21,134 nucleotides of DNA from an uncultured Acetatifactor sp. (lineage in GTDB: Bacteria; Bacillota; Clostridia; Lachnospirales; Lachnospiraceae), in the NCBI GenBank assembly GCA_910588225.1, contig CAJUQT010000058.1, positions 1 through 21,134 of the forward strand. Reading direction: 5' to 3'. Each line of letters opens with the position of its first letter. Within the stretch, counting starts at the first letter, position 1. Below are positions 1-5,951 of the stretch, piece by piece. The notes under the pieces were generated by a model. The model was not told where the DNA came from and ran no database searches. It saw nothing but the letters and a program-made list of their open reading frames with translations. The translations under genes and the position numbers were made by a program.

Positions 1-37
1 TTTCTCAATGGATTTTTCAACCTGTCATTATAATAAC

Positions 38-376
38 TCAAAGCCCCGCCGGCGTGCAGGCCCAGCCCAGCCCCAGCACATTGGCAATCACATTCGTTGC
101 TATGTATTCTCCCGCCGGGTGTCCCTTCGGAATCCGCGGAAACATAAATCTCAGAAAGGGCGAAATACCTCTGGTAAGCTTCCTGACCAGCCCCACCCGC
201 TGGGCAATCTCCATCAGCCCCATCCAAAGCGCCACCACCCCCGCCATGGTAAAGCACAGAGAGATTGCCTCTCCCGCACTGTCCAGCGCGGCGTTGGTCA
301 CATCGCCCAGATGTCCGGACAGGGCTCCATAAATCACTGCCAACAGTATCATAACCGCCCATATTAAATTCAGCAT
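38..376 (-). pseudogene. spmA: spmA-type spore maturation protein, truncated after 112 codons
   Basis: The 112 residues match the N-terminal half of SpmA-like membrane proteins (nucleoside-recognition/gate domain). They show a hydrophobic N-terminus, an LCFTMAGVVALWMGLMEIA segment, FMFPRIPKGHPAGEYIATN and the signature ANVLGLGWACTPAGL. SpmA is needed for spore cortex and core dehydration in Bacillus and is usually about 190-200 aa. Here the frame stops right after TPAGL, where the family normally continues with a KAMEEL-like helix. The last 40 bases of the window are AT-rich and do not encode that helix in any frame, so the gene looks broken rather than merely cut by the window edge. The start is supported by TGGAG six bases upstream of ATG. 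A TTGACA lies upstream on the minus strand at 424-429, without a convincing -10 box. No spmB is visible. Insertion, frameshift plus decay, or an assembly junction are all possible. Confidence 0.7.
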
Positions 377-466
377 AAACTACTCCAAAACTGTCGTTAT
401 CCTATTTTATGTAAAAAATACGCTGTCAATGCCATATTTTCGTCCTCTTCACATACATGAAAATAA

Positions 467-495
467 TTGCAATCCCCCAAATGATATATTATAAT
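467..495 (+). promoter_or_regulatory. Sigma-A type promoter for the 42-aa membrane protein
   Basis: A -35 box TTGCAA (467-472) and a perfect -10 box TATAAT (490-495) are separated by 17 bp. They lie about 90 bp upstream of the plus-strand small ORF and point away from the spmA fragment. The predicted start near 502 would give an untranslated leader of roughly 85 bases. Confidence 0.6.
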
Positions 496-585
496 ATTTT
501 TATTCCGGACAGAAAACGGGCGAAAATTATCGCTTTCAGCTCACAGTTCTGTCAAAAATCATAAGCCAATGAGGAGGACAAAACT

Positions 586-714
586 ATGTATGCTTCACTA
601 AGTTCCATTGTCAATATCGCTTTCTATGCACTGGCTGCAATAGTAATCATCAGCGCCATAGTAAAAATCGTAAAATCAAAAAAAGACAAAGAGAACAATA
701 GTGGCGAAAAGTAA
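586..714 (+). CDS. 42-aa single-pass membrane protein of unknown function
   Basis: This short gene has all the marks of real expression: a promoter at 467-495, a strong GAGGAGG ribosome binding site ending 8 bases before ATG, and a terminator hairpin about 45 bases after the stop. The protein begins MYASLSSIVNIAFYALAAI. It has one hydrophobic helix at about residues 8-29 and then a highly charged tail (KSKKDKENNSGEK). The lysines after the helix predict a cytoplasmic C-terminus. It is the only convincing coding sequence on the plus strand in the window and diverges from the spmA fragment. I do not recognise the family. Small one-helix proteins of this kind may be regulatory membrane subunits, toxin-like peptides or sporulation peptides, but nothing here decides between them. 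Confidence 0.65.
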   Translation: MYASLSSIVNIAFYALAAIVIISAIVKIVKSKKDKENNSGEK

Positions 715-751
715 GAGAGATGTTAACCTCTGCCTCTGCTGATTAGCAGGT

Positions 752-806
752 ACAAAAAACAAGGCACCCCAGGCAAATTTTCCTGCCGGTGCCTTGCTTT
801 TTCATT
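752..806. terminator. Bidirectional intrinsic terminator
   Basis: The arms AAGGCACC (761-768) and GGTGCCTT (788-795) form a perfect 8-bp stem, with a further CAGG/CCTG pairing inside. On the plus strand it is followed by GCTTTTTC, which would end the 42-aa gene. On the minus strand it is followed by a GTTTTTTG run, which would end the coat-protein genes. The convergent position supports use in both directions. Confidence 0.85.
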
Positions 807-850
807 TTCTTTTTATTCTTTGGTGTAATTGCTCCAGTCCGGTCTGCCGC

Positions 851-1105
851 CTACAACGTTCCCTGAGTGAAGAGACTCTTCACATGTGCCACCTCTTCCG
901 CCGTTGCCTTGCTTGCGGGAACATAGTATGATTTTTCCCTTGCAATCTGGTAAAGCTCTTCCTGGGACTGCTCACAGGCATTTCGGATCTGCTTTAATGT
1001 CTGCTTTAATTCCTTATTCTCGGACTGTGCGATCATGCCCGCATAGCGGGTCAGTTCACCATTGATACCGGCCAGGGTATCTGTTACCATTGTTTTTTCC
1101 TGCAT
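851..1105 (-). CDS. Small spore coat protein (CotF-like)
   Basis: This 84-aa helical protein begins MQEKTMVTDTLAGINGELTR and contains YAGMIAQSENKELKQTL and QIAREKSYYVPASKATAEEV. The last is typical of the CotF/coat-F helical family, where QIAxEKxYYxPA is a frequent signature. The expected role is a structural protein of the spore coat made late in the mother cell. The companion gene at 1149-1334 encodes another short helical protein and lies 43 bases upstream in the same direction. The start at 1105 is preceded by GAGAGG about 10 bases away; an internal ATG at codon 6 with AGGA before it is an alternative. The C-terminus may be frameshifted, because another frame remains open past the stop and reads NVVGGRPDWSNYTKE. 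Confidence 0.7.
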   Translation of the reverse strand: MQEKTMVTDTLAGINGELTRYAGMIAQSENKELKQTLKQIRNACEQSQEELYQIAREKSYYVPASKATAEEVAHVKSLFTQGTL

Positions 1106-1148
1106 CTTCTCTTACCTCTCATTCTGGAATACACTCAATTTACGTGGA

Positions 1149-1334
1149 CTAATTTAAAAATTTCATCAGCTGTTCCTTATTGTCCATAGCTGACCGGGCA
1201 CCTTTTTCAAAAAACTGCCTGATCTGCGGATCTTCCGCTTCCTTCGCATACGCCTGCATTTTGCAGTGAGTCGTATCGAAACCGCCTATGAGGTGACGAA
1301 GATTCTGTAAGTCAAGTTCTGAAATATTGCTCAT
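1149..1334 (-). CDS. Small helical coat-associated protein
   Basis: This 61-aa protein begins MSNISELDLQNLRHLIGGFD and continues with HCKMQAYAKEAEDPQIRQFF and ARSAMDNKEQLMKFLN. The short amphipathic helices and the H-x(n)-DPQIRQFFEKGA pattern resemble small ferritin-like or spore-coat-like proteins of Clostridia, which often sit beside a CotF-like gene as here. The start was placed at 1334 because AGGAGG lies 7 bases upstream of this ATG. An ATG two codons earlier (1340) is only one base from AGGAGG and cannot use it. It is probably co-transcribed with the 851-1105 gene. The function is inferred from family resemblance and context only. Confidence 0.65.
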   Translation of the reverse strand: MSNISELDLQNLRHLIGGFDTTHCKMQAYAKEAEDPQIRQFFEKGARSAMDNKEQLMKFLN

Positions 1335-1365
1335 TTCCATACCTCCTGTTATTCTTGGATAAGTG

Positions 1366-1427
1366 CCTGCAACTACTCTTTTAAAAGAACTGCTATGAGT
1401 ACTCTGCCATCAAAGTTCTTTTGCAGG
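1366..1427 (-). promoter_or_regulatory. Structured 5' leader hairpin before the coat genes
   Basis: Read on the minus strand, CCTGCAAAAGAAC (1427-1415) can pair with GTTCTTTT (1390-1383) and then, across an 11-base bulge, with TGCAGG (1371-1366). This gives two stacked helices of about 8 and 6 bp around a loop of about 24 bases. The element lies 30-95 bases upstream of the 61-aa gene start and has no U-run after it, so it is more likely a leader structure or binding site than a terminator. Its role is unknown. Confidence 0.4.
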
Positions 1428-1552
1428 ACTACGAGGTTATTATTGACTTACAGAGAAAAATATATACGACCGTAATTCTGCCAAAATCTCCTTGGTCCGA
1501 ACCAGTGATACCGCCAGATTATGGAAACTTTTTATTCTATTTTTGTCCCCTT

Positions 1553-1732
1553 CTAAATCTGATGCCGCACCACTCCGTATTCATCGTCTAATCTGAAATA
1601 CGGGCATTCCCTCTGGGTCCCGGACAAAAAACGATACATTTCATCTTCATCCAGGTCTACCAGACAGCTATAACATTCATCCTCCTCATCATATACATAA
1701 TTGACACACATGTCACAATTATTCACCGCCAT
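1553..1732 (-). CDS. DUF6472-type small Cys-rich acidic protein
   Basis: This 59-aa protein begins MAVNNCDMCVNYVYDEEDEC and continues with SCLVDLDEDEMYRFL, a CPYF motif and DEYGVVRHQI. The CxxCxNYVYDEE...C..C...CPYF pattern is typical of the short DUF6472-like proteins common in Lachnospiraceae. The five cysteines suggest metal binding, which is an inference; the function is unknown. The start at 1732 has AAGGAGG 8 bases upstream. A longer frame to 1768 would overlap rsmI and lacks such a site. The gene directly follows rsmI in the same direction and is probably its operon partner. Confidence 0.75.
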   Translation of the reverse strand: MAVNNCDMCVNYVYDEEDECYSCLVDLDEDEMYRFLSGTQRECPYFRLDDEYGVVRHQI

Positions 1733-1764
1733 CCAGGTCTCCTCCTTTTCCCGCCGGGCCGGCT

Positions 1765-2616
1765 TCACTCCTTTTCTCCGGCATGTAGATAAGCATAGAT
1801 CTCTCTTTTCCCCACACCTCTGTCTTTCGCTACCTGCTTCATGGCAGATTTGCTGTCTATTCCCTGATTTTCATAATACGCCATGTGGTCTTCTATACTC
1901 ATATTTTCCCAACTTGCAATCTCCTCCTGCCGCTGCTGCCGAAAGCTCTTCCCTTCCACAATCAGCACATATTCCCCTCTGGGTTCCTCCGCTTTATAAT
2001 ATTCCAGTGCCTGAACAAAGGTGGTCGGCATTACGGTTTCATATTTCTTCGTCAGCTCCCTGCACAGCGTAACCTTTCTCTCTCCCAGACAATCATAGAG
2101 CTCCTCCAATGTCCGTACCAGATGGTGAGGCGCCTCATAAAGCACCATAGTGCGTGTCTCTTCCGTAAGCTGTGTCAGAACCATTTTCCTTTCCTTTTTT
2201 TCCGTCGGCAGAAAGCCTTCAAAGCAGAACCTCCTGGTGGAAAGCCCGGAAAGCGTCAATGCCGTAATGCAGGCCGAAGGGCCCGGCAGGCTGGTGACAA
2301 TAATCCCCTCCTCATGGCACATACGCACCAGAACCTCCCCGGGGTCCGAGATGGCCGGCGTCCCTGCGTCCGTAATCAGAGCAACATTTTTCCCCGCCAG
2401 CATCTGCTCTGTCAGCTGCCTCGCCTTCTCCACTTTGTTATATTCGTGATAGCTGGTCATGGGTGTATGAATGTCGAAATGATTCAGCAGCCTGATACTG
2501 TTGCGGGTGTCCTCCGCGGCAATCAGGTCCGCCGCCTGCAGCGTCTCAACCACCCGCGGCGTCATATCCTGCAGATTCCCAATGGGTGTCGCACATAAAT
2601 ATAATTTCCCTGCCAT
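1765..2616 (-). CDS. rsmI: 16S rRNA (cytidine(1402)-2'-O)-methyltransferase
   Basis: RsmI transfers a methyl group from S-adenosylmethionine to the 2'-OH of C1402 in 16S rRNA, at the decoding centre. The 283-aa product has the tetrapyrrole-methylase fold signatures in order: ATPIGNL (residues 9-15), AEDTR (34-38), DAGTPAISDPG (83-93) and LPGPSA (110-115), followed by GFLP, a YEAPHH segment and GEYVLIVEG. The length fits the family. The start at 2616 follows AAGGAGG with 5 bases of spacing; a 25-codon upstream extension is out of family. It lies 16 bases after trmN6, an order also seen in the Bacillus yaaT-yabB-rsmI cluster. Confidence 0.95.
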   Translation of the reverse strand: MAGKLYLCATPIGNLQDMTPRVVETLQAADLIAAEDTRNSIRLLNHFDIHTPMTSYHEYNKVEKARQLTEQMLAGKNVALITDAGTPAISDPGEVLVRMCHEEGIIVTSLPGPSACITALTLSGLSTRRFCFEGFLPTEKKERKMVLTQLTEETRTMVLYEAPHHLVRTLEELYDCLGERKVTLCRELTKKYETVMPTTFVQALEYYKAEEPRGEYVLIVEGKSFRQQRQEEIASWENMSIEDHMAYYENQGIDSKSAMKQVAKDRGVGKREIYAYLHAGEKE

Positions 2617-2632
2617 GCTTTCCTCCTTGCTT

Positions 2633-3370
2633 CTAAAACCCGTAAACCTCACCAATCTCCGCCGTATACACCCCCGGCTCCTGATATACAATCAGAGGCT
2701 TTTCTGCTTTCATCCCTGCGTTTCCACCCCTCACCGCCTCCAGCAGCACCATATTCGGTTCCCTGTCCGCGTAAGGATACACCAGCTGCAGACGTTTCGG
2801 CTCCAGCCTGTGTCTCACCAGCGTAACCATAATTTCTGCCAGCCGAAATGGTCTGTGCACCAGAAAAAAATGTCCCCCCGGTTTCAAAAGCTTTGCCGCC
2901 TGCCCGGCCACATCCTCAAAAGTACAGAGAATTTCATGCCGCGCAATGGCTTTCGGCGCAGAAGGGTTCACCAGCCCATGCTGCCCCGGCATATAGGGGG
3001 GATTGCAGGTAATGCAGTCAAAAGAAGCAGACGGAAAAAAACTGTCTGCTTCTTTTATGTCTCCTACAATAATTTCAATCTTATCCTGCAAGTCGTTCAG
3101 CAATACACTTCTTGCGGCCATATCTGCACTCTCAGCCTGAATTTCCAGGCCGGCCAGATAGCCACAGTGATACTTTGCCTCCATGAGAAGCGGAATAATG
3201 CCTGTTCCTGTCCCCAGGTCCAGCAGCAGGTCTCCCTTTTTTGCACGGGCAAATCCCGTGAGAAGTACCGCATCCATACCGAAGCAGAATTTCTCAGGAT
3301 TCTGAATGATCTGATAGCCGTTTCTCTGCAGCTCGTCCAGACGTTCATTCTCTTTCAGTCTGACTGTCAT
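2633..3370 (-). CDS. trmN6: tRNA1(Val) (adenine(37)-N6)-methyltransferase-like (YabB/YfiC)
   Basis: This 245-aa protein is a class I SAM-dependent N6-adenine methyltransferase. It has the SAM-binding motif LLDLGTGTGIIP (49-60) and the catalytic NPPY motif (123-126), which is typical of amino-methylating enzymes. The N-terminal segment NGYQIIQNPEKFCFGMDAVLL matches the YfiC/TrmN6 group, which modifies A37 next to the anticodon of tRNA-Val. The start overlaps the 3' end of ricT by 26 bases, suggesting translational coupling. The product is cytoplasmic. The exact tRNA substrate in Gram-positive relatives is less certain than the chemistry. Confidence 0.88.
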   Translation of the reverse strand: MTVRLKENERLDELQRNGYQIIQNPEKFCFGMDAVLLTGFARAKKGDLLLDLGTGTGIIPLLMEAKYHCGYLAGLEIQAESADMAARSVLLNDLQDKIEIIVGDIKEADSFFPSASFDCITCNPPYMPGQHGLVNPSAPKAIARHEILCTFEDVAGQAAKLLKPGGHFFLVHRPFRLAEIMVTLVRHRLEPKRLQLVYPYADREPNMVLLEAVRGGNAGMKAEKPLIVYQEPGVYTAEIGEVYGF

Positions 3371-4808
3371 TTGTCATTGCCTGTCCTTCCTGCTCATTCT
3401 GATGTCTCCGGCCGTCCTGCCGTCTTCTGCCCCCATGCCTGCGGTTTCCTTCTCTGTGATTGTCCCGTCTTTCCCCATTCTGTTGCTCGGATTGCGTATG
3501 GTGCCCTCTCTGGGGCTTCTGGCTTCCTTCCCCTCTCTGTTCCCACTGCTTCTGGCCTGCGCTGCCCCTATGTCTCTGGCTCTCTTCTCCGCGCTGAGCC
3601 TGCTGTCTCCGGCCTTCTTCCCCACGTTGTGGCTGTTGCTTCTGGCCTTCTTCTCCCCACTGAGGCGTCTGCTTCTCCTCACCCCTCTGCGGCTTATGAT
3701 TCTCCTCGTTCCTCTGTGTCTGCTGCCTTCGGCCTCCTTCACCCCGCTGTCTCTGTCCGCCTTCGGCATACTGCCCTGAATGCCTCTGGTTCCCGCCGGC
3801 ACGGGGGCTGTTCTGTCTCTGGGTTCCCTTCTGACGGCCGGCTCCCTCCTGTGAATGCGGTTCCTCCGCAGTTCCTTCGCCCTCCTGCTGTTCCCGAAGC
3901 AATGCTTCATCCTCCGGGCATTCCAGCTCTTCCAGAAGAACCTCAAGATTCTCTTTCTCTTCTCTGGACAGATTCATTTTATCCTTCTTGCCATGCTTAC
4001 GCCGGAACTGCAGTTTCTCCACAGGATATTCCTTGATTTCCTTCTCATCCCCCACACTCACAACAACCTTTACCAGCTGCCGAAGTACATTGACACTGTG
4101 CACCTCACCTCTGAGTCCATCCAGAGTAGTGACAGAATCTCCGATGTTGGGAAGCCGTCTGTTCAGCTCCTCATAAGTCTCCTCCTCATTTTTCAGGCAG
4201 CACATCAGTCTGCCGCACATACCTGATATTTTGGCCGGGTTCAGAGACAGGTTCTGTTCCTTTGCCATTTTTATGGACACCGGAACAAAATCGGCCAGGT
4301 AGCTGTGACAACACAAAGGACGCCCGCAGATGCCTATGCCTCCCACAATTTTAGTCTCATCTCTCACGCCAATCTGGCGCAGTTCAATTCTGGTCTTAAA
4401 CACACCCGCCAAATCCTTTACCAGCTCGCGGAAGTCAATTCGTCCGTCTGCCGTAAAATAAAACAAAACCTTATTATTATCAAAAGTATATTCCGCATCA
4501 ATAAGCTTCATATCCAGTCCGTGACTGCGGATCTTCTCCAGGCAAATCCGAAAAGCCTCCTTTTCTTTTTCCCTGTTGGACGCCTCCTGCTCTACATCCC
4601 GCTGGTTGGCAATACGGATAACAGGCTTCAGCGGCTGCACCACCTTTTCATCTGCCACCTCCATGACACCTGCTACCACAGTTCCGAATTCGATTCCCCG
4701 GGCAGTCTCCACAATCACATGCTCCCCCTTCTTAATTGTCAAGTCTGAAGGGTCAAAATAATAGACCTTGCCCGCGGTGCGAAATCTTACTCCTATTACT
4801 TTTGTCAT
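3345..4808 (-). CDS. ricT: RicT/YaaT, PSP1-domain protein with a long Q/R/G-rich tail
   Basis: The PSP1 domain (residues 1 to about 270) begins MTKVIGVRFRTAGKVYYFDP. It carries the family cysteines CGRPLCC (161-167) and SGMCGRLMCC (195-204). In B. subtilis, RicT(YaaT) with RicA and RicF forms the FAD/[4Fe-4S] Y-complex that affects RNase Y, mRNA processing, sporulation and competence; these cysteines are the likely ligands. Family members are usually about 270-320 aa, but this one has 487. From about residue 305 to the end the protein is low-complexity and rich in Q, R, G and E, with repeated QRGEE-like units. The start has a GAGGTGG ribosome binding site. A promoter lies at 4896-4924. The usual neighbour holB is about 9 kb upstream, beyond the sugar operon. 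Confidence 0.92.
   Translation of the reverse strand: MTKVIGVRFRTAGKVYYFDPSDLTIKKGEHVIVETARGIEFGTVVAGVMEVADEKVVQPLKPVIRIANQRDVEQEASNREKEKEAFRICLEKIRSHGLDMKLIDAEYTFDNNKVLFYFTADGRIDFRELVKDLAGVFKTRIELRQIGVRDETKIVGGIGICGRPLCCHSYLADFVPVSIKMAKEQNLSLNPAKISGMCGRLMCCLKNEEETYEELNRRLPNIGDSVTTLDGLRGEVHSVNVLRQLVKVVVSVGDEKEIKEYPVEKLQFRRKHGKKDKMNLSREEKENLEVLLEELECPEDEALLREQQEGEGTAEEPHSQEGAGRQKGTQRQNSPRAGGNQRHSGQYAEGGQRQRGEGGRRQQTQRNEENHKPQRGEEKQTPQWGEEGQKQQPQRGEEGRRQQAQRGEESQRHRGSAGQKQWEQRGEGSQKPQRGHHTQSEQQNGERRDNHREGNRRHGGRRRQDGRRHQNEQEGQAMTNDSQTERE
3501..3776 (-). repeat. ricT: Degenerate QRGEE repeat region encoding the RicT tail
   Basis: Residues 345-436 of RicT contain many units of the form (R/Q)QQ-x-QRGEE-x (QRGEG, QRNEE, QRGEE, QWGEE, QRGEE, QRGEE, QRGEG, QRGHH), spaced 9-16 residues apart. 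The DNA is correspondingly repetitive (TTCTTCCCC/TCTGCGC-type blocks on the plus strand), which also creates a long spurious plus-strand reading frame. This suggests expansion by slippage. Confidence 0.75.
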
Positions 4809-4851
4809 CTATCCACCTCACTGCATACTTTTGGAAAAAAGCATGTCTTCA

Positions 4852-4900
4852 TCAAAATACAGCAGCCGACACTGCATAAATCACTGTCAGCTGCTATTTT
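4852..4900 (-). terminator. Terminator hairpin at the end of the nan-like operon
   Basis: The arms 4861-4871 and 4885-4895 pair over 11 bp with a single G-U wobble (AGCAGCTGACA with TGTCGGCTGCT on the minus strand) around a 13-base loop, followed by GTATTTTG. The hairpin is about 50 bases past the nanA stop, as expected for an operon end. On the plus strand it is followed by ATTTTAACAT, so weak bidirectional action is possible. Confidence 0.65.
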
Positions 4901-4924
4901 AACATATCTCTTCCAAAATGACCA
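4896..4924 (-). promoter_or_regulatory. Probable promoter of the ricT-trmN6-rsmI operon
   Basis: On the minus strand TGGTCA (4924-4919) is followed after 17 bp by TAAAAT (4901-4896), with an extended -10 TG one base upstream. The predicted start (about 4889) falls inside the 5' arm of the terminator hairpin. Transcripts begun here would therefore not form it, while read-through transcripts from nanA would. Confidence 0.5.
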
Positions 4925-4945
4925 TAGTTAATAATGGAATTTAAT

Positions 4946-5839
4946 TTATCCCATCTTCTCCAGGTCCCGCAGATAAGCCCTGTACATCTCCTTAAGTGTC
5001 GCCTCCGCTGCAGCCTCCACAGGCAGAAACGGCTTCCTGCAGCCTCCAAATTCCATCCCCAAAAAGCCCAGAATTACCTTCAGGGAAGCAAACACCCCAT
5101 ACCTGCACAGCACACTGATCACCCCGTTGACCAAATGCTGATATTCCCGGGCCTGATCCAGATTCCCCGCCCTGAAGGAATCGTAAATTCCCCGAACAGC
5201 CGGGCACAGAATATTATAAGTACTGCCGATTCCACCATCTGCGCCGGAGCTGAGCCCGGATACCAGCATTTCGTCATAACCGTTCCAGACAGTCAGATCA
5301 GGATGCGCGTATTTCATTCTCTCCAGCTGAAAGAAATCCGATGCAGTAAACTTAACACCGGCCAGATACGGATTCGCACACATTTCGTCCAGCAGTTCAG
5401 GTGTCAGCGAGAATCCCGAATACGCCGGGAAATTATAGATAAAAAACGGGACCTGTATTTCCTCCATCAAATCAAGATAATACCCCTTGATTTCTTCTGT
5501 GGAAAACTTATAGTAAAACGGACTGATGGAAGATACTGCATCCACTTTCAACGTTCCCGCATGCCGGCCCAGCTCCAGAGAATGCTCTGTGGCAATCTGG
5601 CCGATATGTGCAATGATCAGTTTTTCACCGTTGTTCTCCTCACATACGGCTTCCAGAACCGCTTTCCTTTCCTCCATACTCAGCAGAAAAGCCTCTCCTG
5701 TGCTTCCGCACACATAAAAGCCGTCGATTCCCTGCCCGATCAGCCATCGTACCTGCTGTTTCAGCATTTTATAATTTACTTTTCCCAGTGTATCATACGG
5801 TGTAAGCAACGCCGCACAGATGCCATTAAATTTGCTCAT
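4946..5839 (-). CDS. nanA: N-acetylneuraminate lyase
   Basis: NanA is an aldolase that cleaves N-acetylneuraminate into N-acetylmannosamine and pyruvate in the cytoplasm. The 297-aa product is a DHDPS-family (beta/alpha)8 barrel of the expected size. Residues match the E. coli enzyme closely: GSTGE (45-49), YNFPAYSG (135-142) with the catalytic Tyr135, the Schiff-base Lys163 in GVKFTASD with Thr165 as in sialate lyases, and GIGSTYNI (203-210). These NAL-type features argue against dihydrodipicolinate synthase. The start has AAGGAG six bases upstream. It is the last gene of the sugar operon; no epimerase (nanE) or kinase (nanK) follows. A 30-codon ORF overlaps its start by 4 bases. Confidence 0.92.
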   Translation of the reverse strand: MSKFNGICAALLTPYDTLGKVNYKMLKQQVRWLIGQGIDGFYVCGSTGEAFLLSMEERKAVLEAVCEENNGEKLIIAHIGQIATEHSLELGRHAGTLKVDAVSSISPFYYKFSTEEIKGYYLDLMEEIQVPFFIYNFPAYSGFSLTPELLDEMCANPYLAGVKFTASDFFQLERMKYAHPDLTVWNGYDEMLVSGLSSGADGGIGSTYNILCPAVRGIYDSFRAGNLDQAREYQHLVNGVISVLCRYGVFASLKVILGFLGMEFGGCRKPFLPVEAAAEATLKEMYRAYLRDLEKMG

Positions 5840-5928
5840 ATTTTTCTCCTTTTATTCCGAATCACAGATATACTGCCCTCCGAACAGCTCCGTATAAAAC
5901 ACACTCTCATATGATAATCTTTTACCAT
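5836..5928 (-). CDS. Possible 30-aa ORF coupled to nanA, or remnant
   Basis: An ATG at 5928 has a good AAAGGAG site 7 bases upstream and opens 30 codons (MVKDYHMRVCFIRSC...) whose TGA overlaps the nanA start as ATGA. The composition does not look like a known family. A different frame of the same stretch is open and reads YESVFYTELFGGQYICD, ending in TAA just before the nanA ribosome binding site. One extra A in the AAAA run after ATGGT would join the ATG to that frame. Either a leader peptide or a frameshifted 25-aa peptide gene is possible. Confidence 0.3.
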   Translation of the reverse strand: MVKDYHMRVCFIRSCSEGSISVIRNKRRKI

Positions 5929-5951
5929 ACTTTCACTCCTTTCCGCAGAGC

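Noticed and set aside
2501..4036. 511-codon plus-strand open frame opposite rsmI, trmN6 and ricT
   Set aside because: It runs antisense to three well-supported genes, is low in complexity over the ricT repeat region, and shows no recognisable family. It is a by-product of the repetitive ricT tail.
4946..5839. Dihydrodipicolinate synthase (dapA)
   Set aside because: The YNFPAYSG, GVKFTASD and GIGSTYNI segments and the operon context fit N-acetylneuraminate lyase better.
4934..5914. 326-codon plus-strand open frame opposite nanA
   Set aside because: It is exactly antisense to nanA, whose catalytic residues are all present, and has no protein-like motifs or ribosome binding site.
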